NCBI GenBank assembly: GCA_002280875.1
Contig: NCEV01000007.1
Location: 21,395 to 70,120, forward strand
Source of the DNA: Caulobacter sp. 32-67-35
Lineage (GTDB): Bacteria > Pseudomonadota > Alphaproteobacteria > Caulobacterales > Caulobacteraceae
Direction of reading: 5' to 3'
DNA: 48,726 nt
Of this stretch, positions 26,020 through 35,096 are shown piece by piece. The notes beneath the pieces were generated by a model that had not been told where the DNA came from, did no database searches, and saw nothing but the letters and a program-made list of their open reading frames with translations. Each line of letters opens with the position of its first letter. The stretch's first letter is position 1. The position numbers and the translations under genes were made by a program.

Positions 26020-29000
26020 TCAGACGTCTTCCAGAAGCGCCACGCCCGGCGCGGTCTTCAAAGCCCCGCGAAGGGAAGCGTCCAAGGTGTAGCGCCCCGG
26101 CAGCTTCAGCTCGACCTCCCGACCGCCGCCGATCGCGGCGATGAAGCTGATCTCGCCGCCCTTTTGCGAGACTGCGGGTTCCAGACGCTTCCGGAGCGCG
26201 TCAACCTCGGTGGCTGAGGGCGACAGGTGGACGCGCAGACCCGCCACCACGTTCTCGATCGCCTTTTCGATGGGCTCGGCGTCGTCACCAAAGAAGCGAA
26301 CCTCGCCGTCACGGGCCTTAGCGCGCACCTTGATCGCGACCGATTTGCCAGGCTCCAGCACCTCACGGCACTTGCGCAACGCCTCGGGCGGGAACAGCAC
26401 TTCATATTCGCCCGTCGGGTCAGACAGCGAGACGAAGGCGAAGCGTTCGCCGCTTTGCGAAGCGCGTTCCTGACGCCGGCGCACCACGCCGCACATCCGG
26501 AAGGCCTCCATACCGGCCTCGGCCTGGGGGATCACCTCGGTCAGCATGGCGGTGCGCTTGCGGCGCAGCATGCCGACCATGTCTTCAAGCGGGTGGCCGG
26601 TCAGATAGAACCCGACGGCGGCCAGTTCCTCGTCGAGCAGATCGACCTGATTCCAGGGCTCGGTCTTTTTCAGGCGCGGTCGCCCTGCAGCGGGATCCCC
26701 GCCGAACAGGGCGTGCTGCCCGCCCTGGCGATCGGCGGCGATGCTCTGGCTATGGGCGATCAGCACGTCGGACGAGGCCAGGATCTGGGCGCGGTTCTTG
26801 TGGAACGAGTCAAAGGCCCCTGCCCGCGCCAGGTTTTCGATGGCCCGCTTGTTGACCTGCTTGGGATCCACGCGCTCGACGAAGTCGAAGATGTCGCGGA
26901 ACGGTCCGCCCTCTTCGCGCACCGAGACCAGATGCTTCATGGCTTCCAGACCGACATTGCGAACAGCACCGAGCGCATAGAGCACTTCGCCATTCTCGAC
27001 CTCGAAGTCGGCGCCCGAGCGATTGACGTCAGGCGCGCGCACGGTGATGCCGAACCGGCGCGCATCCTGATGGAAGACGGCCAGCTTGTCGGTGTTGGAG
27101 ATATCCAGGCTCATCGACGCGGCCAGGAACTCGACCGGCGTGTTGGCCTTCAACCAGGCGGTTTGATAGGCGATCAGTGCGTAAGCGGCCGCGTGGCTCT
27201 TGTTGAAGCCATAGCCGGCGAACTTAGCCACCAGTTCGAAGATCGAGCCCGACTGCTCCTCAGGGACGTTCTTCTGCCTCGCGCCGTCGACGAAACGGAT
27301 CTTCTGAAGATCCATCTCCTCCTTTTTCTTCTTGCCCATGGCCCGGCGAAGAAGATCGGCTTCACCAAGGCTGTAGCCCGCCAGGATCTGGGCGATCTGC
27401 ATCACCTGTTCCTGATAGACGATGACGCCGTAGGTCTCCTTGAGCACCGCCTCCAGCGAGGGGTGCAAGGTGTCCACGGGTTTGCGGCCGAACTTGCAGT
27501 CGACGAAGGTGTCGATGTTGTCCATCGGGCCTGGCCGATAGAGCGAGATCAGCGCGGTGATTTCCTCGATGGAGCCACAACGCATCTTGCGCAGGGTGTC
27601 GCGCATGCCCTGGCTTTCCAGCTGGAACACGCCGACCGTCTGGCCCGAGGCGAGAAGCTCGTAGGTCTTGGCGTCGTCGAAGGGCAGCTTGCCCAGATCG
27701 ACCTCGGCGCCGCGCTTCTTCAGGTGCTTTACGGCCCGGTCCAGCACCGTCAGGGTCTTCAGGCCCAGGAAGTCGAACTTCACCAGCCCGGCGCTCTCGA
27801 CCCATTTCATGTTGAACTGGGTGGCGGGCAGATCCGAGCGCGGATCCTTGTAAAGCGGGGTCAGCTGGGTAAGCGGCCGGTCGCCGATGACCACGCCGGC
27901 GGCGTGGGTCGAGGCGTTGCGGAACAGGCCTTCCAGCTGCAGGGCTACGTCAAGACAAGCCGAGACGGCGCCGTCTTCCTTCTTGGCCTGTTTGAGCCGC
28001 GGCTCCAGTTCAATGGCCTGGGCCAGGGTCACCGGCGCGGCCGGATTGTTCGGGACCATCTTGCAAAGCCGGTCAACGAGACCCAGCGGCAGCTGCATCA
28101 CCCGTCCGACGTCGCGCAGCACGGCGCGGGCCTGGAGCGAGCCGAAGGTGATGATCTGGGCCACACGGTCGCGGCCATACTTTTCCTGAACGTAGACGAT
28201 GACCTCTTCGCGTCGCTCCTGACAGAAGTCGATATCGAAGTCGGGCATCGAGACCCGCTCGGGATTCAGGAACCGCTCGAACAGCAGGCCAAAGCGCAGG
28301 GGATCAAGATCGGTAATGGTCAGCACCCAGGCGACCAGCGATCCGGCGCCCGAACCCCGGCCAGGACCGACGGGAATGCCGTGCGACTTGGCCCACTTGA
28401 TGAAGTCCGACACGATCAGGAAGTAGCCGGGGAAGCCCATCTTGATGATGATGCCGAGCTCGAAGTCCAGTCGGTCCCAATAGACCTGCTCATCGACAGC
28501 CAGCACGTTGTCGGCGAGCCTGGCCCTGAGGCCTTCTCGCGCCTGATAGGTCAGTTCTTCAGGCTCGCTGCGGCCGGCCCCGGTGGGGAAGCTGGGCAGG
28601 ATGGGGTCGCGCTTCTTGACCAGGAACGCGCAACGACGGGCGATGTCGAGGGTGTTGTCGCAGGCTTCCGGAAGATCCGAGAACAGCTTGCGCATGTCGG
28701 CCGCCGGCTTGAACCAGTGCTCCGGCGTCACACGCCGCCGTTCGTCCTGGCCCACGAAGGCGCCGTCGGAGATGCACAGCAGGGCGTCGTGAGCGTCGTA
28801 GAGTTCGGCCTTGGCGAAATACACATCGTTGGTCGCGACCAGCGGCACATCGTGCTCGTACGCCCAGTTGACCAGACCCGGCTCGGCCGCCGCCTGCTGC
28901 GGCAGGCCATGGCGTTGCAGCTCAACATAGAACCTGTCGCCAAACACGCGGCTCATTTCCGAGAGCGCCTGGATCGCTTCGGCGCTCTTGCCGGCGGCGA

Positions 29001-29451
29001 ACAGGGCGTCCACCGGACCGTCAGTCCCGCCAGACAGCAGGATCAGACCCTCCGCATGCTCGGCCACCCTGGACCAGGGCACGATCGGCTCGGCCAGGTC
29101 GCTGCTCTCAAGATAGGCAATCGACGACAGTTCGGAGAGGTTGAGATAACCCCGCTCGTTCTGGGCCAGCAGCGTGATCGTCGGCGCCCTCGCCCAACGC
29201 TCGGTTGGGCCGGCTCCGATACCGGCAACCGGCAGAGCGCAGCCGATGATGGGCTGGATCCCTGCGTCCTTGGCGTAGGAGGAATATTCAAGCGCGCCAA
29301 ACAGATTGGCGCGGTCCGTAAGACCAGCAGCCGGCATGCCCGCCGCCTCGGCCAGCTTGCCGATGACGTCAGCCTTGATGGCGCCTTCCAGCAGGGAATA
29401 GGCCGAGCGAACCCGAAGGTGGACGAACCCTTGTCCCTCGTCGTTCGACAT
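26020..29451 (-). CDS. dnaE: DNA polymerase III alpha subunit
   Basis: Replicative polymerase catalytic subunit, 1143 aa. An N-terminal PHP domain (about 10-280) is followed by the polymerase core with the catalytic aspartates in [13 protein letters not shown]. Helix-hairpin-helix repeats come before about residue 880. A QHALF beta-clamp-binding motif lies near residue 911, like the internal clamp motif of E. coli DnaE. An OB-fold (VVRRRQERA to YEVLFPPEA) precedes the C-terminal tail. ATG at 29451 has GGAGG 8 bp upstream. It starts 24 bp after sidA and probably shares its SOS-responsive transcript. Confidence 0.97.
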   Translation of the reverse strand: MSNDEGQGFVHLRVRSAYSLLEGAIKADVIGKLAEAAGMPAAGLTDRANLFGALEYSSYAKDAGIQPIIGCALPVAGIGAGPTERWARAPTITLLAQNERGYLNLSELSSIAYLESSDLAEPIVPWSRVAEHAEGLILLSGGTDGPVDALFAAGKSAEAIQALSEMSRVFGDRFYVELQRHGLPQQAAAEPGLVNWAYEHDVPLVATNDVYFAKAELYDAHDALLCISDGAFVGQDERRRVTPEHWFKPAADMRKLFSDLPEACDNTLDIARRCAFLVKKRDPILPSFPTGAGRSEPEELTYQAREGLRARLADNVLAVDEQVYWDRLDFELGIIIKMGFPGYFLIVSDFIKWAKSHGIPVGPGRGSGAGSLVAWVLTITDLDPLRFGLLFERFLNPERVSMPDFDIDFCQERREEVIVYVQEKYGRDRVAQIITFGSLQARAVLRDVGRVMQLPLGLVDRLCKMVPNNPAAPVTLAQAIELEPRLKQAKKEDGAVSACLDVALQLEGLFRNASTHAAGVVIGDRPLTQLTPLYKDPRSDLPATQFNMKWVESAGLVKFDFLGLKTLTVLDRAVKHLKKRGAEVDLGKLPFDDAKTYELLASGQTVGVFQLESQGMRDTLRKMRCGSIEEITALISLYRPGPMDNIDTFVDCKFGRKPVDTLHPSLEAVLKETYGVIVYQEQVMQIAQILAGYSLGEADLLRRAMGKKKKEEMDLQKIRFVDGARQKNVPEEQSGSIFELVAKFAGYGFNKSHAAAYALIAYQTAWLKANTPVEFLAASMSLDISNTDKLAVFHQDARRFGITVRAPDVNRSGADFEVENGEVLYALGAVRNVGLEAMKHLVSVREEGGPFRDIFDFVERVDPKQVNKRAIENLARAGAFDSFHKNRAQILASSDVLIAHSQSIAADRQGGQHALFGGDPAAGRPRLKKTEPWNQVDLLDEELAAVGFYLTGHPLEDMVGMLRRKRTAMLTEVIPQAEAGMEAFRMCGVVRRRQERASQSGERFAFVSLSDPTGEYEVLFPPEALRKCREVLEPGKSVAIKVRAKARDGEVRFFGDDAEPIEKAIENVVAGLRVHLSPSATEVDALRKRLEPAVSQKGGEISFIAAIGGGREVELKLPGRYTLDASLRGALKTAPGVALLEDV

Positions 29452-29475
29452 AGCCCATGCCTCCAATCAATCGAC

Positions 29476-29565
29476 TCAGGCCACCAACTGAGCGACCGAG
29501 CACATCATCCAGACGAAGCTGGCGACGGACACAAGCGCCAAAGACTCTCGCGCGATACGGATCAC
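29476..29565 (-). CDS. sidA: SidA, SOS-induced cell division inhibitor (29 aa)
   Basis: A 29-codon frame starting with GTG at 29565 and ending with TGA at 29476. GGAGG (29571-29575) lies 5 bp upstream of the start. It encodes a short basic N-terminus (MIRIARES) and one hydrophobic helix rich in Val, Ala, Leu, Phe, Trp and Met. That matches Caulobacter SidA, a 29-residue inner-membrane peptide induced by DNA damage that blocks division through FtsW/FtsN. A perfect GTTC-N7-GTTC SOS box lies 50 bp upstream, and dnaE starts 24 bp downstream. Identification rests on exact length, membrane character, the SOS box and position. Confidence 0.88.
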   Translation of the reverse strand: MIRIARESLALVSVASFVWMMCSVAQLVA

Positions 29566-29586
29566 AGGAACCTCCACACATTTCTT

Positions 29587-29613
29587 GTTTTGTTCCATAT
29601 TCCGGTTTTGTTC
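29587..29613. repeat. Two 9-bp direct repeats in the sidA promoter
   Basis: GTTTTGTTC occurs at 29587-29595 and again at 29605-29613, spaced 18 bp start to start and abutting the SOS box. Each repeat carries one LexA half-site (GTTC). They may be degenerate extra operator sites or the remains of a duplication. Confidence 0.5.
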
Positions 29614-29622
29614 TGTTCACAA
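29594..29622 (-). promoter_or_regulatory. sidA-dnaE promoter
   Basis: On the minus strand TTGTGA (-35, 29617-29622) and TATGGA (-10, 29594-29599) are separated by exactly 17 bp. The -35 sits inside the SOS box, so LexA binding would block polymerase. The predicted start is about 20-25 bp before the sidA start codon. Confidence 0.6.
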
Positions 29623-29629
29623 GATGTTC
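29615..29629. promoter_or_regulatory. LexA-binding SOS box
   Basis: GTTC (29615-29618), seven bases, then GTTC (29626-29629): an exact match to the alphaproteobacterial/Caulobacter LexA operator GTTC-N7-GTTC. It overlaps the -35 element of the sidA promoter. It is the only perfect box I noticed in the window. Confidence 0.85.
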
Positions 29630-29720
29630 CGCGACGATTCACCGCATTTTCTTTGGGCGGGTCGCTCGAAAGCGCCCGCCGGGCCTTTGCCCTGAACGCC
29701 GGATCAGGTCAGATCACCTC

Positions 29721-30677
29721 ATGCGCTTGATCATCGATACCGATACCGCCGGGGATGACGTGTTCTCCCTGATGCTCGCCCTCACCCGCCCGGGGGTCAC
29801 TGTCGAGGCGATCACAATCGCCCACGGCAATGTCGGGTTCATCCAGCATGCGGAGAACGCGCTGCTCACGCTGGAGGTCTGCGCCCGTCAGGGCGTACCC
29901 GTCTATATGGGCGCGCAGGCTCCCTTCTCCCGCGCCCCGCTCGATGCAGCCTATGTGTTTGGCGCCGATGGCATGAGCGACATGGGCTATCCCCTCGCCG
30001 CCCAGCGCCCGGCTGACGGTCACGCGGTTGACGAAATCGTTCGCCGGGTGATGGCCGCGCCCGGCGAGATCACCCTCATCGCCCAGGCGCCGCTGACCAA
30101 CATCGCCCTGGCCTATCTGCGTGAACCGCGTATCGCCAGGGCCGTAAAGCATCTGTGGATCATGGGCGGCACGGACAATGGGGTCGGCAATGTGACGCCG
30201 GCGGCCGAGTACAATTTCTATGCCGATCCCGAGGCCGCCAGGATCGTGATCAATGCAGGCTTCAACCTGTCGATCGTCACCTGGACCGAGACGCTTCGAG
30301 ACGGACTGCTGGATATCTCGCAACTGGCCGAGCTGGAGGCCCTGAACACCCCGCGCGCCCGGTTCTTCACCGAGGTCAATAGAGCGTCCCTGGCCTTTGC
30401 CCGGGAGACCGAGGGTCTGAACGGCAGTCTGCATCCGGACGCCCTGACCTGCGCCGTCGCCCTGGACGAAAGTCTGATCCTGGAGGCCGAGCAGGCCGTG
30501 GTCGATGTGGAGACCCTGGGCGAACTGACCCGAGGCTATCTGAGCGTCTCACACGCCATTCTGCCCGATATCGAGATCGCCGATCCCGCGCTCAAGCGCC
30601 GGCCGCCCAACGCCCGGGTGATCAAGAAGATCGATCAGGCCGGCTTCTTCGCCGTTATGCGTCAGGCCTTGCTTTAG
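29721..30677 (+). CDS. Inosine-uridine-preferring nucleoside hydrolase family protein
   Basis: Cleaves the N-glycosidic bond of ribonucleosides in purine/pyrimidine salvage. 318 aa. The N-terminal calcium-binding motif IDTDTAGDD is a variant of the usual DTDPGxDD. AHGNVG near residue 35, the LTNIALA segment and WIMGG near residue 147 are family features, as is the AEYNFYADPEAA motif near 160. The frame is open upstream to 29457, but the family motif starts at residue 4 from ATG 29721. It is convergent with lolD, 15 bp apart. Substrate specificity is not readable. Confidence 0.9.
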   Translation: MRLIIDTDTAGDDVFSLMLALTRPGVTVEAITIAHGNVGFIQHAENALLTLEVCARQGVPVYMGAQAPFSRAPLDAAYVFGADGMSDMGYPLAAQRPADGHAVDEIVRRVMAAPGEITLIAQAPLTNIALAYLREPRIARAVKHLWIMGGTDNGVGNVTPAAEYNFYADPEAARIVINAGFNLSIVTWTETLRDGLLDISQLAELEALNTPRARFFTEVNRASLAFARETEGLNGSLHPDALTCAVALDESLILEAEQAVVDVETLGELTRGYLSVSHAILPDIEIADPALKRRPPNARVIKKIDQAGFFAVMRQALL

Positions 30678-30683
30678 CGCCGG

Positions 30684-30705
30684 GCAGACCTCTTAGAAGG
30701 TCTGC
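30684..30705. terminator. Hairpin between convergent nucleoside hydrolase and lolD
   Basis: GCAGACC (30684-30690) pairs with GGTCTGC (30699-30705) across an 8-nt loop that contains the lolD stop. No T-run follows on either strand, so termination is only suggested by its place between convergent genes. Confidence 0.35.
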
Positions 30706-31379
30706 GGCTCCAGGTGCCCATCCTTCAGGGCGAAGACCCGGTCCATGTAGCGCGCCAGATCCATGTTGTGGGTCGCGATCAGCGCCGCTACCCCTTGGCC
30801 GCGCGCCAGACTGTAGAGCGACTGGAACACCGCCGCCGACGTCGTAGGATCTAGATTGCCGGTGGGCTCATCGGCCAGAAGCAACTGGGGCTTGTTGGCA
30901 AGAGCCCTGGCGATGGCCACCCGCTGTTGTTCGCCGCCGGACATCTGGGCCGGCTGGTGGTTCACGCGAGCGGTGAGGCCAAGCTCGGTCAGCAGTTCAA
31001 GAGCCCGCGCCTCGGCCTCGCTCCGGCTGCGTCCGGCGATCATGCCGGGCATGGCCACGTTCTCCAGCGCGCTGAACTCGGGCAGCAGATGGTGGAACTG
31101 ATAGACGAACCCCACGGTGCCCAGACGGATCCGCGTGCGGACACGCTCCGATAGCTTTGAGCAGTCGCGACCACCCAAGGCCACGAGACCCGCATCGGGG
31201 CGCTCCAACAGGCCGGCCGAGTGCAGCAGGGATGACTTGCCCGACCCCGACGGCCCGATGAGACCGACGACCTCTCCGGGATAGATGTCGATATCGACCC
31301 CTCGCAGCACAGGCAGGTCACCGGCTTCGGTCTTGTACACGCGTTCGACGCCGCGGAGCGACAGGACGGGATCACTCAT
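30693..31379 (-). CDS. lolD: Lipoprotein-releasing ABC transporter ATPase
   Basis: Drives extraction of outer-membrane lipoproteins from the inner membrane. 228 aa. Walker A is GPSGSGKSS near residue 43. The ABC signature is MSGGEQQR and Walker B is [15 protein letters not shown] at 31379 overlaps the 3' end of lolC by 8 bp, so translation is coupled. The MacB/LolD subfamily assignment follows from the adjacent LolC-type permease. Confidence 0.95.
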   Translation of the reverse strand: MSDPVLSLRGVERVYKTEAGDLPVLRGVDIDIYPGEVVGLIGPSGSGKSSLLHSAGLLERPDAGLVALGGRDCSKLSERVRTRIRLGTVGFVYQFHHLLPEFSALENVAMPGMIAGRSRSEAEARALELLTELGLTARVNHQPAQMSGGEQQRVAIARALANKPQLLLADEPTGNLDPTTSAAVFQSLYSLARGQGVAALIATHNMDLARYMDRVFALKDGHLEPQTF

Positions 31380-32652
31380 AGCGCAGCGCCTCCACGGGAT
31401 CGATGCGCGAGGCGCGCCAGGCCGGCGGAAGGGTTGCAGCGATACTCATCAGCGCCGAGAGGCCAACTATGCCGCCGACCTCGGCCCAGTCGATCTTCGC
31501 AGGGATGTGCGAGAGCATGTAGACGTCGGCGCTGAACACGGCTGTGCCCGTCACCCACTCGACGAAGTTCTGGATGGGCGTGATGTAGGCGCAGAACACC
31601 ACGCCGAGCAGGAGACCCGCCAGGGTGCCGGCCACGCCGATCGAGGCGCCCGCCATCAGGAAGATGCGCAGGATCGAGCCCTGCCCGGCCCCTATGGTCC
31701 GGAGAATGGCGATGTCCTTGCCCTTGTTCTTAACCAGCATGACCAGACTGGAAATGATGTTCAGGGTGGCGATCGCGACGATGCAGAACAGGATCAGGCG
31801 CATCACCTTGCGCTCGACCTGCAGCGCCGTGAAGTAGCTGTGGTTCTTGTCCATCCAGTCGGCGACCAGCGCGCCCGGGCCGCTGGCAGCCTCGACTGCG
31901 GGTTTCAGCAGCTTGGCGTCGTCAGGGTCTTCGACCTTGATCTCGACATAGTCGACGGCGGTGTCGCGCCCGAAGAACAGCTGCGACTGCGCGAGCGGCA
32001 TATAGACGTACGCCTCGTCAAACTGGCTCATGCCGACACTGAAGACGCCGCCGACGATGTAGTCCTTCTCGCGCGTCGAGGTCCCGAACGCCGTCGCGGG
32101 GCCAGAGGGCGAGATCAGGGTGATGGCGTCGCCCGGCGCGACGCCGAGATTGAGGGCCATGCGGTCGCCGATCAGGACAATGTCGCCGCCGAACTCGCCC
32201 TGGCCGAAGCCAGACATTGAACCCTTCTTGATGTTGTCAGCGATGATCTTCAGCCCGCGCAGATCACCGGGCGTGACGCCGCGAACGATCGCGCCAGTCA
32301 CTTGGCTCGGACCGATGACCATGGCCTGGGCCTCGACCATCGGCACGGCCTGGATCACCCCCGGAACAGCTCGGATGCGGCTGATCACGCCGTCGCGGTC
32401 GGGACCGTTGATCAACGGCGATTGCGCGTAGAGGTGGCCGTTAAAGCCGAGGATTCGCCCGAGCAGCTCGGCCCGGAAGCCGTTCATCACGCTCATGACG
32501 GTGATCAGGGCGAAGACCGCCAGCATCACCGCGCAGAACGAGATCACCGAGATCAGGGCGACGCCGCCATTCTTGCGCTTGGCGAACAGGTACCGCCGCG
32601 CGACGGACCGCTCCCAGCGGCTGAACGGTCCGGCCGCCCTGAGATCGCTCAT
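31372..32652 (-). CDS. lolC: Lipoprotein-releasing ABC transporter permease (LolC/LolE type)
   Basis: Membrane partner of LolD, 426 aa. One N-terminal transmembrane helix (about 25-50) is followed by a large periplasmic domain (about 52-275). Three helices form the C-terminal FtsX-like domain (about 280-415). The N-terminal [19 protein letters not shown] and C-terminal [17 protein letters not shown] are LolC/E hallmarks. Only one permease gene is present, so it may work as a homodimer (LolF-like). ATG overlaps the proS TAA by one base (TAATG). Confidence 0.93.
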   Translation of the reverse strand: MSDLRAAGPFSRWERSVARRYLFAKRKNGGVALISVISFCAVMLAVFALITVMSVMNGFRAELLGRILGFNGHLYAQSPLINGPDRDGVISRIRAVPGVIQAVPMVEAQAMVIGPSQVTGAIVRGVTPGDLRGLKIIADNIKKGSMSGFGQGEFGGDIVLIGDRMALNLGVAPGDAITLISPSGPATAFGTSTREKDYIVGGVFSVGMSQFDEAYVYMPLAQSQLFFGRDTAVDYVEIKVEDPDDAKLLKPAVEAASGPGALVADWMDKNHSYFTALQVERKVMRLILFCIVAIATLNIISSLVMLVKNKGKDIAILRTIGAGQGSILRIFLMAGASIGVAGTLAGLLLGVVFCAYITPIQNFVEWVTGTAVFSADVYMLSHIPAKIDWAEVGGIVGLSALMSIAATLPPAWRASRIDPVEALRYE

Positions 32653-33980
32653 TAGCCAGCCTTGCTTTGCGTGAGACCCGCCAGCACGGACTCCAGCGAC
32701 GCGGTGGAGCGTTCGCCAGTCGCCCGGTTCTTGATCTCGACCACGCCCTCGGCGATGCCCTTGGGACCGATGATCATCTGCCAGGGCAGACCGATCAGAT
32801 CCATGGTGGCGAACTTGGCGCCGCCGCGGGCGTCGGTGTCGTCGTAAAGTACGGTGCGGCCGGCTGCGGTCAGCGCGGCGTAGGCCGTGTCGCAGGCTGC
32901 ATCGCAGGCCGCATCGCCCTGACGCATGTTGATGATGCCCACGTCAAACGGCGCCACCGACTCCGGCCAGATGATGCCAGAATCGTCGTGGCTGGCCTCA
33001 ATGATCGCCCCCAGCAGGCGCGAGACGCCGACGCCATAGGAGCCCATCTGGACCGGAACATCCTTGCCGTCGGGGCCGGTGACCAGGGCGCGCATCGGCT
33101 CGGAGTACTTCGTGCCGAACGAGAAGATATGGCCAACCTCGATGCCACGCGCCGACAGGCGATCGCTCTCGGGTACCAGAGCGAAGGCGGCTTCGTCGTG
33201 CATTTCCTCGGTCGCGGCGTACAGCGCAGTGCGTTGATCGACCAGCGGCTGGAGATCGCCGTACCAGTCAACGTCCGGACCCGGCGCGCCCATCTCGACC
33301 AGGTCCTTGTGGCAGAACACGGCGCTTTCGCCGGTGTCGGCCAGAACGATGAATTCGTGGCTCAGGTCGCCGCCGATCGGACCGGTGTCGGCGCGCATCG
33401 GCACGGCCTTCAGACCCATGCGCGAGAACAGGTTCAGATAGGCCACAAACATGCGGTTGTAGGACTTGCGCGCGCCCTCGGCGTCGAGGTCGAAGCTGTA
33501 GGCGTCCTTCATCAGGAATTCGCGGCCGCGCATTACGCCGAAGCGCGGGCGGCGCTCGTCCCGGAACTTCCACTGCACATGGTAGAGGTTCTTGGGCAGG
33601 TCCTTGTAGCTCTTGACCGAACCGCGGAAGATCTCGGTGATCATTTCCTCGTTGGTGGGGCCGTACAGCAGCTCGCGCTCGTGACGGTCGGTAATGCGCA
33701 GCATCTCAGGACCGTAAGCGTCGTAGCGGCCCGACTCGCGCCAGAGGTCGGCCAGTTGCAGGGTGGGCATCAGCAGCTCGATGGCGCCGGCCCGGTCCAT
33801 CTCTTCGCGCACGATCTGCTCGATACGGTTCAACACCCGCAAACCCAACGGCAGCCAGGCATAGATACCGGCGGCTTCCTGCCGGATCATGCCGGCGCGT
33901 AGCATCAGTTGGTGCGACACGATCTGGGCGTCGGAGGGCGCTTCTTTCAGCACGGGCAGGAAATAGCGCGACAGGCGCAT
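32652..33980 (-). CDS. proS: Prolyl-tRNA synthetase, short form
   Basis: Class II synthetase for tRNA-Pro. 442 aa. Motif 2 lies in [27 protein letters not shown] and motif 3 in [14 protein letters not shown]. The C-terminal anticodon-binding domain begins near residue 340. The ~180-residue INS editing domain of E. coli ProRS (572 aa) is absent, as is usual for alphaproteobacterial ProS, so Ala-tRNA-Pro editing would depend on a separate deacylase. ATG at 33980; no strong SD. Confidence 0.95.
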   Translation of the reverse strand: MRLSRYFLPVLKEAPSDAQIVSHQLMLRAGMIRQEAAGIYAWLPLGLRVLNRIEQIVREEMDRAGAIELLMPTLQLADLWRESGRYDAYGPEMLRITDRHERELLYGPTNEEMITEIFRGSVKSYKDLPKNLYHVQWKFRDERRPRFGVMRGREFLMKDAYSFDLDAEGARKSYNRMFVAYLNLFSRMGLKAVPMRADTGPIGGDLSHEFIVLADTGESAVFCHKDLVEMGAPGPDVDWYGDLQPLVDQRTALYAATEEMHDEAAFALVPESDRLSARGIEVGHIFSFGTKYSEPMRALVTGPDGKDVPVQMGSYGVGVSRLLGAIIEASHDDSGIIWPESVAPFDVGIINMRQGDAACDAACDTAYAALTAAGRTVLYDDTDARGGAKFATMDLIGLPWQMIIGPKGIAEGVVEIKNRATGERSTASLESVLAGLTQSKAG

Positions 33981-34081
33981 CAGAAAGACGTCTCCGAGGA
34001 AATGCGAGGGCCTGAGATAGCCCCTTGGGCCTCAGCTTGGCAACGCACACGGCGAAAAGATGACGCAAGAGGCGCTCGGAA

Positions 34082-34113
34082 CGAAAAGAAGGCCGCGCGA
34101 TCCTCGCGCGGCC
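34082..34113 (-). terminator. Intrinsic terminator
   Basis: GGCCGCGCGA (34091-34100) pairs perfectly with TCGCGCGGCC (34104-34113) across a 3-nt loop. On the minus strand TTCTTTTCG follows directly. This is the strongest minus-strand terminator in the window. It ends transcription from the mce/DUF1467 side before proS. Confidence 0.85.
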
Positions 34114-34245
34114 CTGCAAGTTCATCGTCGGGGAAGACGCCACAGAGTGAGACCAGGGATTAGCTGATCTCGTGAAGACACCCTAGGCCCGCGAACATCC
34201 GTTGGGGGCACGCACATGCGGCCTGCGTGACGCTTTAGGGCGTTT

Positions 34246-34303
34246 CGCCCAAGGCTTGAGCGATTGCAGGGAGAAAGATCGCGCGACGCCCAAGGCTTGG
34301 GCG
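34246..34303. repeat. Pair of 17-bp palindromic direct repeats
   Basis: CGCCCAAGGCTTGAGCG at 34246-34262 and CGCCCAAGGCTTGGGCG at 34287-34303 differ at one base and start 41 bp apart. The second is a perfect palindrome around its central base. The spacing is about four helical turns. They could be a two-site operator or stabilising 3' hairpins of the preceding gene. Confidence 0.6.
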
Positions 34304-34306
34304 CCG

Positions 34307-34567
34307 CTAGTAGGTGGCGGGCAAGGTTGGCAACTGGATCAGGTTGAAGCGAATGATCAGCCAAAGCACAGCAAACACCGCAACCGACACCCAGGTGGTG
34401 GTGAGGAACTTGCGCTTCAGATTCGGGTTCACCGGCGCGCCGGGATCCCCGCCGCCTGGCGGCTTGATCCCCATCTCATGATAACTGCGCGATCCCAGCG
34501 GCAGGACGACGAACAGAACCGTCCACCAGATTGTCAGAAAGATCGCGATGCCTGTGATCGGGCCCAT
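34307..34567 (-). CDS. DUF1467-like small membrane protein
   Basis: An 86-aa protein with two predicted transmembrane helices (about 5-24 and 57-76). They are joined by a loop containing PLGSRSYHE and a Gly/Pro stretch. This matches the short DUF1467 family found next to mce and proS in alphaproteobacteria; the function is unknown. Its ATG overlaps the mce stop by one base (TGATG), so translation is coupled. Confidence 0.8.
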   Translation of the reverse strand: MGPITGIAIFLTIWWTVLFVVLPLGSRSYHEMGIKPPGGGDPGAPVNPNLKRKFLTTTWVSVAVFAVLWLIIRFNLIQLPTLPATY

Positions 34568-34989
34568 CAGTGGTGCGCCTCCTTGGGCGTTTCCATGAGC
34601 TCGACCAGAAGGCCGCCCATGTCCTTGGGGTGAACAAAGATGATCAGCGTACCATGCGCCCCGATGCGCGGCTCACCCAGAACGGTGGCGCCCTTGGCGA
34701 CGAGCGCGTCGCGGGCTTCATAGATGTTCTCGACCTCAAAGCAGATGTGATGCTGGCCGCCCTTGGGGTTCTTGGCGAGAAAACCATGGATCGGAGACTT
34801 TTCGCCATAGGGCTCGATCAGCTCGATCTGGCTGTTGGGCAGATTGACGAAACAGACCCAGACGCCCTGCTCAGGCATCGCCCATTTCTCGGTGACCGAG
34901 GTGGCGCCCAGCAGATCGCGATACATCTTCAGCGACTCGTCGATCGACGGCGTTGCGACCCCAACGTGATTGAGCTTGCCGATCATCAT
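34567..34989 (-). CDS. mce: Methylmalonyl-CoA epimerase
   Basis: Interconverts (S)- and (R)-methylmalonyl-CoA in propionyl-CoA catabolism. 140 aa, vicinal-oxygen-chelate fold with two beta-alpha-beta-beta-beta modules. Likely metal ligands are the histidine in KLNHVGVA, the HHICFEV pair near residue 80 and the glutamate in LLVELME. Two adjacent ATGs (34989, 34986) are possible. It lies 107 bp after rnj, behind the rnj terminator, so it probably has its own promoter. Confidence 0.92.
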   Translation of the reverse strand: MMIGKLNHVGVATPSIDESLKMYRDLLGATSVTEKWAMPEQGVWVCFVNLPNSQIELIEPYGEKSPIHGFLAKNPKGGQHHICFEVENIYEARDALVAKGATVLGEPRIGAHGTLIIFVHPKDMGGLLVELMETPKEAHH

Positions 34990-35045
34990 CCTGCTCCCGA
35001 GCGTTTGTTGTTTGCCCGAAGGCCTAACACCTGTGCTGCAGCGCG

Positions 35046-35088
35046 AAAAGAGCCGCCCGTCGTGGCCAATTGACGGCGGACGGCTCTT
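35046..35088 (-). terminator. Terminator after rnj
   Basis: AAGAGCCG (35048-35055) pairs with CGGCTCTT (35081-35088), with further imperfect pairing inside. On the minus strand the stem ends in CTCTTTTCG. It lies 9 bp beyond the rnj stop. Confidence 0.75.
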
Positions 35089-35096
35089 CCGTTGGG

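Larger units (their letters stand above)
33981..34306 (-). other. Non-coding segment with hairpins, upstream of proS
   Basis: 326 bp without a convincing gene. It contains a strong minus-strand intrinsic terminator (34082-34113) and a GAGATCAG/CTGGTCTC-type hairpin (34149-34171). It also has two copies of a 17-bp palindromic repeat (34246-34262 and 34287-34303) and a GGGCG/CGCCC hairpin (34238-34250). The proS promoter must lie between 33981 and 34082. The 34114-34306 part ends at the terminator and could be either a long 3' UTR of the gene at 34307 or an independent small RNA. Confidence 0.5.

Noticed and set aside
26227-29730. 1167-codon open frame on the plus strand across dnaE
   Set aside because: It is the mirror of the dnaE coding frame in GC-rich DNA. 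It has no family motifs, and the minus-strand DnaE domains are complete.
34122-34364. 80-codon minus-strand frame upstream of proS
   Set aside because: It overlaps the DUF1467-like gene, has no SD and runs through palindromic repeats; it is better explained as non-coding.
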